From positions 1 through 64,000 of the forward strand of contig JAFAFU010000021.1 in NCBI GenBank assembly GCA_023423335.1: 64,000 bases of DNA, read 5' to 3'. The notes under the pieces are model-generated. The model saw only the letters and a program-made list of their open reading frames with translations, did no database searches and was not told the DNA's origin. The position numbers were made by a program, and so were the translations under genes. Source of the DNA: Bacillota bacterium. Its GTDB lineage: Bacteria; Bacillota; Clostridia; Lachnospirales; Lachnospiraceae. How positions within the stretch are numbered: position 1 is the stretch's first letter; each line of letters begins with the position of its first letter. This document shows positions 51,393 through 58,906 of this stretch, in pieces.

Positions 51393-53090
51393 TTATTCTC
51401 CGCGACAGTGAAATATATATTTGTTGTTTTCAATAAAGTCTATCATACGTTTATACCGGTTTTCCAACTTGAAGTGTACTGTGATTTCCCCGTTCTCATG
51501 GATTAGAATGGTGTTCACCAACTCCACCAATATTCCTTGAGAAAGCGTCTGGATATTTTTATACTTCAGGAAAGTTTCCAGATACGGGTCCTCAAAGATA
51601 ATACCCTCTTCCAATGTGATGATTTCATCCTGTATATGCCGGATGGCCTCTTTCAATTGTATTTCCTGCTGTTCAAACTTTTCTTTCATCTTTCTGTACT
51701 GTTCACGTGTAATATCACCGGTTTTCCAATCCATATAGAGACCAGAAATTAAGTCTCCGGTTTTTTCGAGCTCCTGCTCACGGAGTTTCAAAAGGCGTTT
51801 CAATCGCGCGGACTTTGTCTGTACAACAGGCGCCTGTTTGATGTTATTAAGAATTTCTTCCAGACTTTCTGCAAGCTCAATTTGCTTTTGAATAACAAGC
51901 AGAATGGTCTTTTCCAGTATATCAAGCCGCATTGTGTGCTTGGTGCATTTATCCTTTGATTTTCTCTTATAAGTGGAGCAGTTGTAGTACACTAATCCGT
52001 TTGAAGCCCTGCGGGTCATGGATTTGCCGCAATCCGCACATTTGAGGAAGCCGGAAAACAGATAATTTTCTGTTTTGCCGGGTGCGGTCCGTGTATCTTT
52101 TTCATGGAGCTCCCGAGCTTTTTCAAAAAGCTCTGAGGGTATGATTGCCTCATGTGTATTGTTCACCTGATACCATTCTTCTTCAGGAACATTCACCATA
52201 TCATGCACTTTGTAGCTGATAACCCGCTGCCTGCCCTGTACCATTGTTCCGGCATACACCTTATTTTTCAGAAGCCTTGAAACGGAGGTTCCCGCCCAGA
52301 GCCCGTCATTTTCCCTGGAGCGGGGATTTTTATATCGGTATCCCTTTTTAACCTTATACAGCGTTGGATTGGGTACGCCCATTTCATTGAGCTTGCGGGC
52401 AATACCCTCTTTGCTGAGGCCCTTACCGGAAGCTCCGTCGCCATATACAAACCACCGGAAAATATCCCGTACAACTTGTGCCGCTTCCTCATCAATGACA
52501 AGAGAGTTTTTATTAGATGAGTGCTTTTCATATCCATATGGGGCGAAAGCCCCGATAAACTCTCCGCTGCGGCGTTTCGTGTCAAAGGTTCGGCGTACGC
52601 TGCTGGAAGTCGTATAAGCAAAACGGTCATTCATCAATCCATTGATTGGAACCTCCATCCCGTTAATCATTTCGGGATTCAGATAGGTATCCATTTTGGG
52701 ATCCTCAAGTGTAATGAACCGGGTGCTGTGCAAGGGAAAGTAGTTCTCCAGAAAGTAGCCCTGATCGGCATAATTGCGAAAAGCACGGGCCAGATTTTTG
52801 CAGATAACACAGTTGACTTTTCCGGATTCCACATCATGTATCATACGCTGAAAATCAGGACGGTCATGGTCCGTACCTGTTTGTCCGTCGTCTGTATAAT
52901 AGTCCGCAATGATATAATCTCCCTGAAAAAACTTCTCCATATATTCTGTAAGAATTTTTTTCTGATTTGTCACACTGAGGCTTTCTTCATTTCCATCATC
53001 CTTAGAAAGACGGATATAGAGTGCAATGTGCCAAACAATTTTCTGTAATACGGAGCTTCCATTTGTTTGGGATTTTCGTATGCGAGCCAT
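51393..53090 (-). CDS. Large serine recombinase
   Basis: GGAGGCAAG before ATG 53090 sets the start (565 residues). The resolvase domain begins with ALYIRLSKDD, where Ser29 is the nucleophile, and has the Arg motifs CKNLARAFRNYADQG. The recombinase domain follows (GVPNPTLYKVKKGYRYKNPR), then the zinc ribbon (KCADCGKSMTRRASNGLVYYN, KDKC), a coiled coil and a DUF4368-type tail. Enzymes of this class integrate and, with a directionality factor or under mother-cell control, excise elements. It lies about 70 bases from the left junction, which is the usual place for the integrase. Confidence 0.92.
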   Translation of the reverse strand: MARIRKSQTNGSSVLQKIVWHIALYIRLSKDDGNEESLSVTNQKKILTEYMEKFFQGDYIIADYYTDDGQTGTDHDRPDFQRMIHDVESGKVNCVICKNLARAFRNYADQGYFLENYFPLHSTRFITLEDPKMDTYLNPEMINGMEVPINGLMNDRFAYTTSSSVRRTFDTKRRSGEFIGAFAPYGYEKHSSNKNSLVIDEEAAQVVRDIFRWFVYGDGASGKGLSKEGIARKLNEMGVPNPTLYKVKKGYRYKNPRSRENDGLWAGTSVSRLLKNKVYAGTMVQGRQRVISYKVHDMVNVPEEEWYQVNNTHEAIIPSELFEKARELHEKDTRTAPGKTENYLFSGFLKCADCGKSMTRRASNGLVYYNCSTYKRKSKDKCTKHTMRLDILEKTILLVIQKQIELAESLEEILNNIKQAPVVQTKSARLKRLLKLREQELEKTGDLISGLYMDWKTGDITREQYRKMKEKFEQQEIQLKEAIRHIQDEIITLEEGIIFEDPYLETFLKYKNIQTLSQGILVELVNTILIHENGEITVHFKLENRYKRMIDFIENNKYIFHCRGE

Positions 53091-53146
53091 CTTGCCTCCA
53101 ATCCCGCATGTCAACAATATTATTGCGCCTTGTTATTGGTGAAATG

Positions 53147-53410
53147 TCAGCCTTGTTTTATGCGAATAAAATAATTTTCCAGGATTTCACCGAGCTTCGG
53201 GCCGTTATCGGTAAAGCACACTTTCACGGGAACACCACCGCAGAGAAAGCAGTATGGGTTTTTTATCTGCTCCAGGAAGTCCAGTATCTTCTCTTCATGG
53301 GGTAAATCCTGTCTTATGTGAATGGCGGATAACTCCACCAGTTCATTCCGGTTTATTGCCTCAATATTCTGCTGACTCATAACCGTGAGTTCGCTGTTTG
53401 TAATCATCAT
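53147..53410 (-). CDS. DUF6870-type small protein
   Basis: An 87-residue protein from ATG 53410 with AAAGGGGAAACT upstream. The segments ELVELSAIHIRQDLPHEEKI and FLEQIKNPYCFLCGGVPVKV match the DUF6870 proteins often found next to serine recombinases in Clostridial mobile elements. It could be a recombination directionality factor or regulator, but this is inference. It lies 56 bases upstream of the recombinase gene in the same direction. Confidence 0.7.
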   Translation of the reverse strand: MMITNSELTVMSQQNIEAINRNELVELSAIHIRQDLPHEEKILDFLEQIKNPYCFLCGGVPVKVCFTDNGPKLGEILENYFIRIKQG

Positions 53411-53468
53411 AGTTTCCCCTTTCCAGGAAGGAGAAAGCTGCATTAGAAATGAAGGTTTCCCCCATTTC

Positions 53469-53497
53469 TAAGATATGAAGATTGAGCGTCCGGTGTG
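53469..53497 (-). promoter_or_regulatory. Candidate SigK-like promoter of the recombinase unit
   Basis: On the minus strand AC (53495-53496), 17 bases, then CATATCTTA (53469-53477) fits the SigK consensus AC-N16/17-CATANNNTA. The DUF6870-type gene begins about 60 bases downstream. The motif is short, and chance occurrence is likely enough that this is only a candidate. Confidence 0.3.
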
Positions 53498-53570
53498 AAA
53501 GGCATAGATACGGAAAACCTGTTTAAGCGCAGAAATGCCCGGTTGGACAGGAACCAACCAGGCATCTATT

Positions 53571-54110
53571 CTAGAGCGCTGTGCCTTTTGAGGGTACAAA
53601 CAGCCGGGACATATCGACACCCTCTAATTCAAGCAATTTTATTTTTGTATGAAGTCCCCCGGCATACCCTGTCAAACTGCCGTTTGAGCCGACAACCCGA
53701 TGACAGGGGATAATAATAGATATAGGATTATGCCCAACTGCTCCGCCGACCGCTTGACTTGACATGCTTTTCCGGTTCATCTTCGCAGCCATTTTTCTGG
53801 CAATGTCGCCGTAGGTGATAACCTCGCCGTATGGTATTTCACATAAAATACTCCATATCCCTTGGCGGAACTCGCCGCCGGCGGGAGCTAATGGCAATTC
53901 AGAAATGCCTGGCTTTTCACCGGAAAAGTATCTGTCTAACCATCTTTTTGTTGTGTCAAATACCGGCAAGTGGTTGTTCTCTGCCATAGCATCGGATATC
54001 GTGCCCCCATGATATTTTTGTCCCTCAATCCACAAACCCACAAGACTATTTCCGTCACTTGCAAGTGTAATTATTCCTGCGGGTGACGGATATTTTATTG
54101 AATAATACAT
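53571..54110 (-). CDS. ogt: Methylated-DNA-protein cysteine methyltransferase
   Basis: GGAGGTACCAT before ATG 54110 sets the start (179 residues). IIIPCHRVVGSNGSLTGYAGG carries the methyl-accepting Cys136. EVITYGDIARKM and the Arg-finger helix are present. It repairs O6-methylguanine by suicide transfer. It follows the Ada-AlkA stop by ten bases, so the two form an alkylation-repair unit within the element. Confidence 0.93.
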   Translation of the reverse strand: MYYSIKYPSPAGIITLASDGNSLVGLWIEGQKYHGGTISDAMAENNHLPVFDTTKRWLDRYFSGEKPGISELPLAPAGGEFRQGIWSILCEIPYGEVITYGDIARKMAAKMNRKSMSSQAVGGAVGHNPISIIIPCHRVVGSNGSLTGYAGGLHTKIKLLELEGVDMSRLFVPSKGTAL

Positions 54111-54120
54111 ATGGTACCTC

Positions 54121-55581
54121 CTATAATGTATTCCAAAGGTTAACTGTGGCATAACTGCGCCACGGCCGCCACGCTTCTGCCATGTTCCGTAATTCTTTTG
54201 ATGTGAAGGGCTGCAATGCTTTTTTTACCCCCGCGTCTGTTTCGAGAAAAGCGTCAGGCCATTCCATAGCACGCATGGCAATATATTGGGCTGTCCAGCT
54301 TCCGATACCGCGGATAGCCGTCAGCTTTTTTATTTCCTCCTCCGGCCGGGCACAAAGATCAAAATCAATTTCTTTCTGCATGAATGCATATGCCAATTCG
54401 TAAATAGTATTTGACCGCGCAGCAGTAACGCCTAACGTACCAAAGTGATTTTCAATCGCTCCGTCTAATGCTAATATTTCTTCCGATGAGGGGAAGATAT
54501 GGGTCAAACCCTCAATCCCGGTTTGAACAGGAGTGCCGTAAGCTTTAACAATTCTTGCGGCCAATGTACTTGCTGCTTTCACAGTAATTTGCTGTCCGAG
54601 CACCGCCCGCACTGCCATTTCAAATGCGTCGAAGCACCCCGGCACACGGATTCCCAAAACGCAGAGGCCAGGGCGGATATCGTTCATTACCTGAAGTGTC
54701 TCATACACCGCATCCGGATCGCAATACAAATCAAAGAGATGCCGTATCCGCGCTAATACTTGCAGCAGTACAGGCAGTAAAGCTTCACTCACAGTAACGC
54801 TCAATGCATTCTTTTTCGGTTTGTGGCTCACCCGAATCCAACCGTATACATGCTTTCCGGCGGCATTTTCTAAACGCACGGTGCGCATGTATTCACCGTT
54901 TTTTACAACCTCAATTCCCGTGATCGCACGTCCGGCAAGGAAGTTCAGCATTTTTTCCCAATGATAGGGCGGGCGGTAGCCCAATACTAAAGTAATGTTG
55001 TCGTTATGCTTTTTTTCTTCTGCGGTATGTTTCCGTAAAGCTGTGGGCGAAAGCTTATATTGTTTTTTGAAAAGATCATTGAAGCGGCGCAAGCTCCCAA
55101 AGCCGGCCACCATTGCGACCTCCAGTACTGGCAGATCGGTATCAGTGAGCAGATTTTTAGCGAGGAGTAATCTGCATGTCTGCAGATATTGAACCGGCGA
55201 TACATTGTATTCTGCGGTGAACACGCGGCGCAAATGCCTACCGGTGCAACCAAGCTGCCCGGCTATTTCCTCTAACCTCTGTCCGCTTCCGCAGTTTTCT
55301 TCCAGCATTCTTGCCGCCCGGTAAGCTAAATTGGAGGTGGCGTCAGTGATCGAAGTACCGGGGGCAAGCTCAGGTCTGCATAAAAGGCACGGGCGGTATC
55401 CGGCTTGTTCCGCCTCTGCTGCGGTCGGGTAAAAGGTGCAATTTTCGGCTTTCGGCTGTCTTGCCCGGCATATCGGGCGGCAATATATTCCCGTAGACGA
55501 TATCCCTACAAAGAAACGTCCGTCAAAGCGAGCATCTTTCGCTTTAAAGGCTGCATACAGACCACTGGTATTTTCTATCAT
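54121..55581 (-). CDS. Ada-AlkA fusion: alkylation-sensing regulator and DNA glycosylase
   Basis: AGGAGGTGAAAATA before ATG 55581 sets the start (486 residues). Residues 10-75 are the Ada metal-binding domain, with Cys34, Cys38, Cys65 and Cys68; Cys34 corresponds to the methyl acceptor of E. coli Ada. Residues 80-185 hold an AraC-type helix-turn-helix. From about 200 on, an AlkA N-domain and HhH-GPD domain follow with the helix-hairpin-helix AIRGIGSWTAQYIAMRAM and catalytic Asp in FLETDAGVKKAL. It should sense methyl phosphotriesters, switch on its own unit and remove alkylated bases. Confidence 0.92.
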   Translation of the reverse strand: MIENTSGLYAAFKAKDARFDGRFFVGISSTGIYCRPICRARQPKAENCTFYPTAAEAEQAGYRPCLLCRPELAPGTSITDATSNLAYRAARMLEENCGSGQRLEEIAGQLGCTGRHLRRVFTAEYNVSPVQYLQTCRLLLAKNLLTDTDLPVLEVAMVAGFGSLRRFNDLFKKQYKLSPTALRKHTAEEKKHNDNITLVLGYRPPYHWEKMLNFLAGRAITGIEVVKNGEYMRTVRLENAAGKHVYGWIRVSHKPKKNALSVTVSEALLPVLLQVLARIRHLFDLYCDPDAVYETLQVMNDIRPGLCVLGIRVPGCFDAFEMAVRAVLGQQITVKAASTLAARIVKAYGTPVQTGIEGLTHIFPSSEEILALDGAIENHFGTLGVTAARSNTIYELAYAFMQKEIDFDLCARPEEEIKKLTAIRGIGSWTAQYIAMRAMEWPDAFLETDAGVKKALQPFTSKELRNMAEAWRPWRSYATVNLWNTL

Positions 55582-55646
55582 TATTTTCACCTCCTTGCCT
55601 GCAAGCATGCGAGTGTCTTTCTCATACTATCCTCTATTCTGCTTTC

Positions 55647-55655
55647 ATTATATCA
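55647..55655 (-). promoter_or_regulatory. Extended -10 promoter of the alkylation-repair unit
   Basis: TGATATAAT on the minus strand is an extended -10, with no clear -35, suggesting that an activator is needed. Self-activation by the methylated Ada part would fit, but no binding site was defined. Confidence 0.45.
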
Positions 55656-55797
55656 CATTTCAAATTAATATCTGGCTGTTTTCGGACATACAATCGTCTT
55701 TGCAATATAAAAAATCCCATTATGTATTTTATCATATACTTTCGCATATGTTAGGAGAATTGCAAAAGTATATGAATGATAGAGGTTTTTTCTGACC

Positions 55798-55831
55798 TTG
55801 AGCATAAATCTGTGCAGCCGTCGGTCCGGTG
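55798..55831. other. Right attachment junction of the intervening element
   Basis: The arm TTGAGCATAAAT (55798-55809) is the inverse complement of the left arm. The core GGTCCGGTG follows at 55823-55831, and collagen repeats begin right there. Confidence 0.75.
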
Positions 55832-56496
55832 GGCCCTGTGGCTCCCGTGGCTCCTGTCGCCCCTGTGGCTCCTGTGGCTCCCGTGGCTCCCGTAGGTCCA
55901 AGTGCTCCTGCAGGTCCCGTAGGTCCTACCGGTCCGGTCGCTCCTGTGGCTCCTGCTGCTCCGGCTGCTCCGGTCGGCCCTGTAGGTCCCGTGGCCCCTG
56001 CTGCTCCTGCCGCTCCTGTGGTTCCCGTCGGTCCCGTCGGTCCCGTGGCTCCCGTGGCTCCGGCAGGTCCTGTGTCACCGGTGGCTCCTGCTGCTCCCGC
56101 TGCCCCGGTGGGTCCTGTAGGTCCTGTGGCTCCCGTAGGCCCCGTCGGTCCGCCGGAAGGTCCTGTGGCTCCCGTAGGTCCCGTCGGTCCGGTAGCCCCC
56201 TGCAGCTCTGAGGATGCAAGTGCACTTTGCATTTTATTCCGGTAAAATAACTGATTCTGGGTTATGGTATCCAGCATTGCTCTTACACTTTCGTTGGCTG
56301 CCAGTACATCCTCTACGGTAGCAGGCGGTCCGCTGATACCGGGCAGTGTTCCGATTATATATTGAAGCTTCTCTCCTTCTGAATTAATAATATGGCTTAA
56401 TCCCAGTTCCTCCATTGCTATGGAGGCTAATATCTGATTCACAGCATCCTCCCTTGTTATGGCCGGACTGATTACTGGAAAATTAGGCATAGACAT
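55823..56496 (-). CDS. N-terminal part of the interrupted collagen-like gene
   Basis: The start is ATG 56496 behind AGAGAGGAAGTG. The first 85 residues are the N-terminal domain shared with the two other collagen proteins (NFPVISPAITREDAVNQILAS, IAMEELGLSHIINSEGEKLQ), and residues 100-224 are Gly-X-Thr/Pro repeats. Without excision, translation runs on into the element for 29 residues and stops at 55732, giving a protein with no C-terminal domain. With excision it joins the part at 50890-51310 in frame. Confidence 0.87.
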
Positions 56497-56548
56497 GTCA
56501 AATACACTTCCTCTCTAAAGATAACCTCTTGCTCATTGTTTTTTTCTT

Positions 56549-57628
56549 TCATTCGTTAAATTTTGCTTTTGCTATCTCAAACTGAGGATGGCATAAAACC
56601 GACTGGCGGTATGCCTCCCTGGCAGCCTCATACTTTTTCATTTGCGTGTAGCATTCACCAATATAATAAAGGGCATAAAAGCTTCCGCTTCCTGACCGGA
56701 TGAGGTAATCTGGATTATTCTCTCCCAGAATAGTACAGTAAGTAAATGCCTTTAATGCGTCTTCATATTGTTCCATACGGTATAAAACCATACCTTTATA
56801 AAAATGCAGTTCCACATAATCCGGATATAATTCAATTGCTTTATCTATCCCTTTATATGCATTTTCCATGCTGCCTGTATGAAGCAGCATATCATACTTC
56901 AATTTATAGACAAGGGCCGGCGGTATGGTTCCCTTAATCAGGAATCCTGCAATGGCCTGGTTTATAAATTGAAAGGCTCTTTCTATATCATTTAGCCTGT
57001 AAAGTTCTGCGGCCAGATGATAATCGAGCCATGGATCTTCTTTCCCGGATGCCTTTTCCTTAACCAGAAGCTTCAGATTACGCAGCGCCTTCCGGCCAAT
57101 GCAGTCTTCCAGATAGCCGTAATGCATGATTTCCAGAAAAGGGCATATCTTTGTTTCCTCCTTCCCCTTATCCATAATAAGCTTTTCATGGATTGCTCCC
57201 TGAAAACATAGGTCCAATCCGTTTTGAAATAACCTATGGTTATATGAAATATAATATTGCCTGTCATTTTCAGCTTCGGTCCCATATAAATGCAGCATTT
57301 TAACGGAATAGGCCGCTGTTGTCTTATTCTCAAGATAATTCTTCAGACTCTCCTTATTCCTGATCCGCAATTCTTCATCGGCATCCATCCACAGAATCCA
57401 GTCCGAGGCCGCCTTATCTATACTAAAGTTACGTGCTTTTGCAAAATCATCCTTCCATTCAAAATCATATATCTTTGCTTTGTATTCCAGACAGATATCC
57501 TTTGTTCGGTCGGAGGAGCCGGTGTCAACAATAATTATTTCATCTACTGCATCCTTTGCACTTTCCAAACAGCGCCGGATGTTATTTTCTTCATTCTTCA
57601 CTATCATACATAGGCTGACGGTGCTCAT
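56549..57628 (-). CDS. Family 2 glycosyltransferase with TPR repeats, 1
   Basis: A 359-residue protein. Residues 1-100 are a GT-A fold (SLCMIVKNEENNIRRCLES, IIIVDTGSSDRT, WILWMDADEEL with the D-x-D). Residues 190-359 are helical repeats of TPR type (YVELHFYKGMVLYRMEQYEDA, ALYYIGECYTQMKKYEAAREA). GGGGGAATTGTACC precedes ATG 57628. The relatives are SunS-like and exosporium glycosyltransferases. It lies 52 bases before the N-terminal collagen part and probably glycosylates the Thr-rich collagen repeats. Confidence 0.87.
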   Translation of the reverse strand: MSTVSLCMIVKNEENNIRRCLESAKDAVDEIIIVDTGSSDRTKDICLEYKAKIYDFEWKDDFAKARNFSIDKAASDWILWMDADEELRIRNKESLKNYLENKTTAAYSVKMLHLYGTEAENDRQYYISYNHRLFQNGLDLCFQGAIHEKLIMDKGKEETKICPFLEIMHYGYLEDCIGRKALRNLKLLVKEKASGKEDPWLDYHLAAELYRLNDIERAFQFINQAIAGFLIKGTIPPALVYKLKYDMLLHTGSMENAYKGIDKAIELYPDYVELHFYKGMVLYRMEQYEDALKAFTYCTILGENNPDYLIRSGSGSFYALYYIGECYTQMKKYEAAREAYRQSVLCHPQFEIAKAKFNE

Positions 57629-57711
57629 GGTACAATTCCCCCTATTTCTTCAGGTCAATATCATTTTATGTGTGCTCCACTCATAATGTTACATATTTTA
57701 CTGTATTTCAT

Positions 57712-57740
57712 CACCATTAACCAAAGCCCGACATATGATA
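57712..57740 (+). promoter_or_regulatory. Candidate SigK-like promoter of glycosyltransferase 2 unit
   Basis: CACC (57712-57715), 16 bases, then CATATGATA (57732-57740) fits a SigK-type promoter, reading toward the glycosyltransferase gene at 57810. The reverse strand has CATAAAAT near 57673, a possible mother-cell promoter for the other direction. Both are short motifs and uncertain. Confidence 0.35.
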
Positions 57741-57809
57741 TTATGAAAACGCAGTAAAAATGCTGCAAGCTTGCTTCATAAAATATCTGTCCTGGGAGTG
57801 AAGAGAAAA

Positions 57810-58883
57810 ATGAGTACAGTCAGCTTATGTATGATTGTTAAAAATGAAGAGAGGACCATTGAACGATGCCTGAATTCTGTTGTAAATGTAATGGATGAAA
57901 TTATCATAATAGATACCGGCTCTACGGACCGTACGAAGGAATTATGTTCCGGATACACTGAAAAAATATATGATTTTGAATGGATTAATGACTTTTCGGC
58001 CGCACGTAACTATTCCTACAGCTTTGCCTCCATGGACTATATTATGTGGCTGGATGCGGATGATATCCTGCTGCCGGAGGACAATATCCGCCTTCTGGAA
58101 CTAAAAAAGAATCTTTCTCCGGAAGTTACCGCTGTCATGATGAAGTACAATACCGGAATTGATACAGGCGGAAATATTGTTTTTTCATACTACAGGGAAC
58201 GGCTGGCAAAAAGGGAATGCGGCTTCCGGTGGAGAGAGCCCGTCCATGAATACTTACAGATTTACGGCAATATCATCACCTCTGATATCGCCATTACTCA
58301 CGGAAAGTCTCTTCTGGCTAAGCATTCCACGAGAAATCTGGATATTTACGAAAGTATAATAAAAAGGGGACTGTCATTGTCACCAAGAGGTACTTATTAT
58401 TATGCAAGAGAATTAAGGGATAACGGCAGAATATCGGAAGCCATCGCCCAGTTTGAGACTTTTTTGGATTCCGGGCAGGGATGGAAGGAGGATAATATCA
58501 CAGCCTGTGGTGAGCTTGCCAAATGCTACAGCAAAATAAACTGCCAGGATAAGGTGCTCCAGGCTATGTTTCGCAGTTTTTCCTATGATCTTCCGCGGGC
58601 AGAGCTTTGCTGCCAGATCGGTTACTATTATCAGGAGCAAAAGGATTATGAACGCGCGGCCTTTTGGTTTAATTTCATCTTAGGTTTAAAAATGCCTGCA
58701 AAAACCTGGGGCTTTCTGCAGCCGGATTGCTGGAACTATATCCCGCTGATTGAATGCGCTGTCTGTTATGACCAATTAGGTGATTATAAAAAGGCGGACG
58801 ATTATAACAATCAGGCTCTTTTATTAAAGCCCAATTCCCTGTCTGCCTTGAAAAACAAAGCTTACTTTAAAACAAAACTATAA
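57810..58883 (+). CDS. Family 2 glycosyltransferase with TPR repeats, 2
   Basis: ATG 57810 is preceded by GGGAGTG, giving 357 residues. It is a homologue of the glycosyltransferase on the other side of the divergent promoter (SLCMIVKNEERTIERCLNS, IIIIDTGSTDRT, WLDADDIL). TPR-like repeats fill the C-terminal half (LGDYKKADDYNNQALLLKPN). It is followed 23 bases later by collagen-like gene 3, which is its probable target. Confidence 0.87.
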   Translation: MSTVSLCMIVKNEERTIERCLNSVVNVMDEIIIIDTGSTDRTKELCSGYTEKIYDFEWINDFSAARNYSYSFASMDYIMWLDADDILLPEDNIRLLELKKNLSPEVTAVMMKYNTGIDTGGNIVFSYYRERLAKRECGFRWREPVHEYLQIYGNIITSDIAITHGKSLLAKHSTRNLDIYESIIKRGLSLSPRGTYYYARELRDNGRISEAIAQFETFLDSGQGWKEDNITACGELAKCYSKINCQDKVLQAMFRSFSYDLPRAELCCQIGYYYQEQKDYERAAFWFNFILGLKMPAKTWGFLQPDCWNYIPLIECAVCYDQLGDYKKADDYNNQALLLKPNSLSALKNKAYFKTKL

Positions 58884-58906
58884 TAATTGTGAAGGGAGCA
58901 ATCCAA

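Larger units (their letters stand above)
51311..55831. mobile_element. Serine-recombinase intervening element within a collagen-like gene
   Basis: The element is 4,512 bp from core to core (51311 to 55823). It holds four minus-strand genes: large serine recombinase, DUF6870-type protein, Ogt and Ada-AlkA. It splits a collagen-like gene, and the nine-base core GGTCCGGTG is present at both ends in direct orientation, as expected after integration by a large serine recombinase. In the circular form the ends would create an attP with 12-base inverted arms around a 31-base centre, symmetric about the core. No conjugation, replication or phage structural genes are present, so it is a minimal element. 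Confidence 0.85.

Noticed and set aside
55831..56225. Tandem repeats resembling a CRISPR array or satellite
   Set aside because: The period is three codons with varying third bases, typical of Gly-X-Y coding. There are no constant repeats separated by unique spacers.
55798..56245. Plus-strand Ser/Arg/Gly-rich and Ala-Pro-Val-rich frames
   Set aside because: They are again shadows of the collagen repeats on the opposite strand and start inside the element junction.
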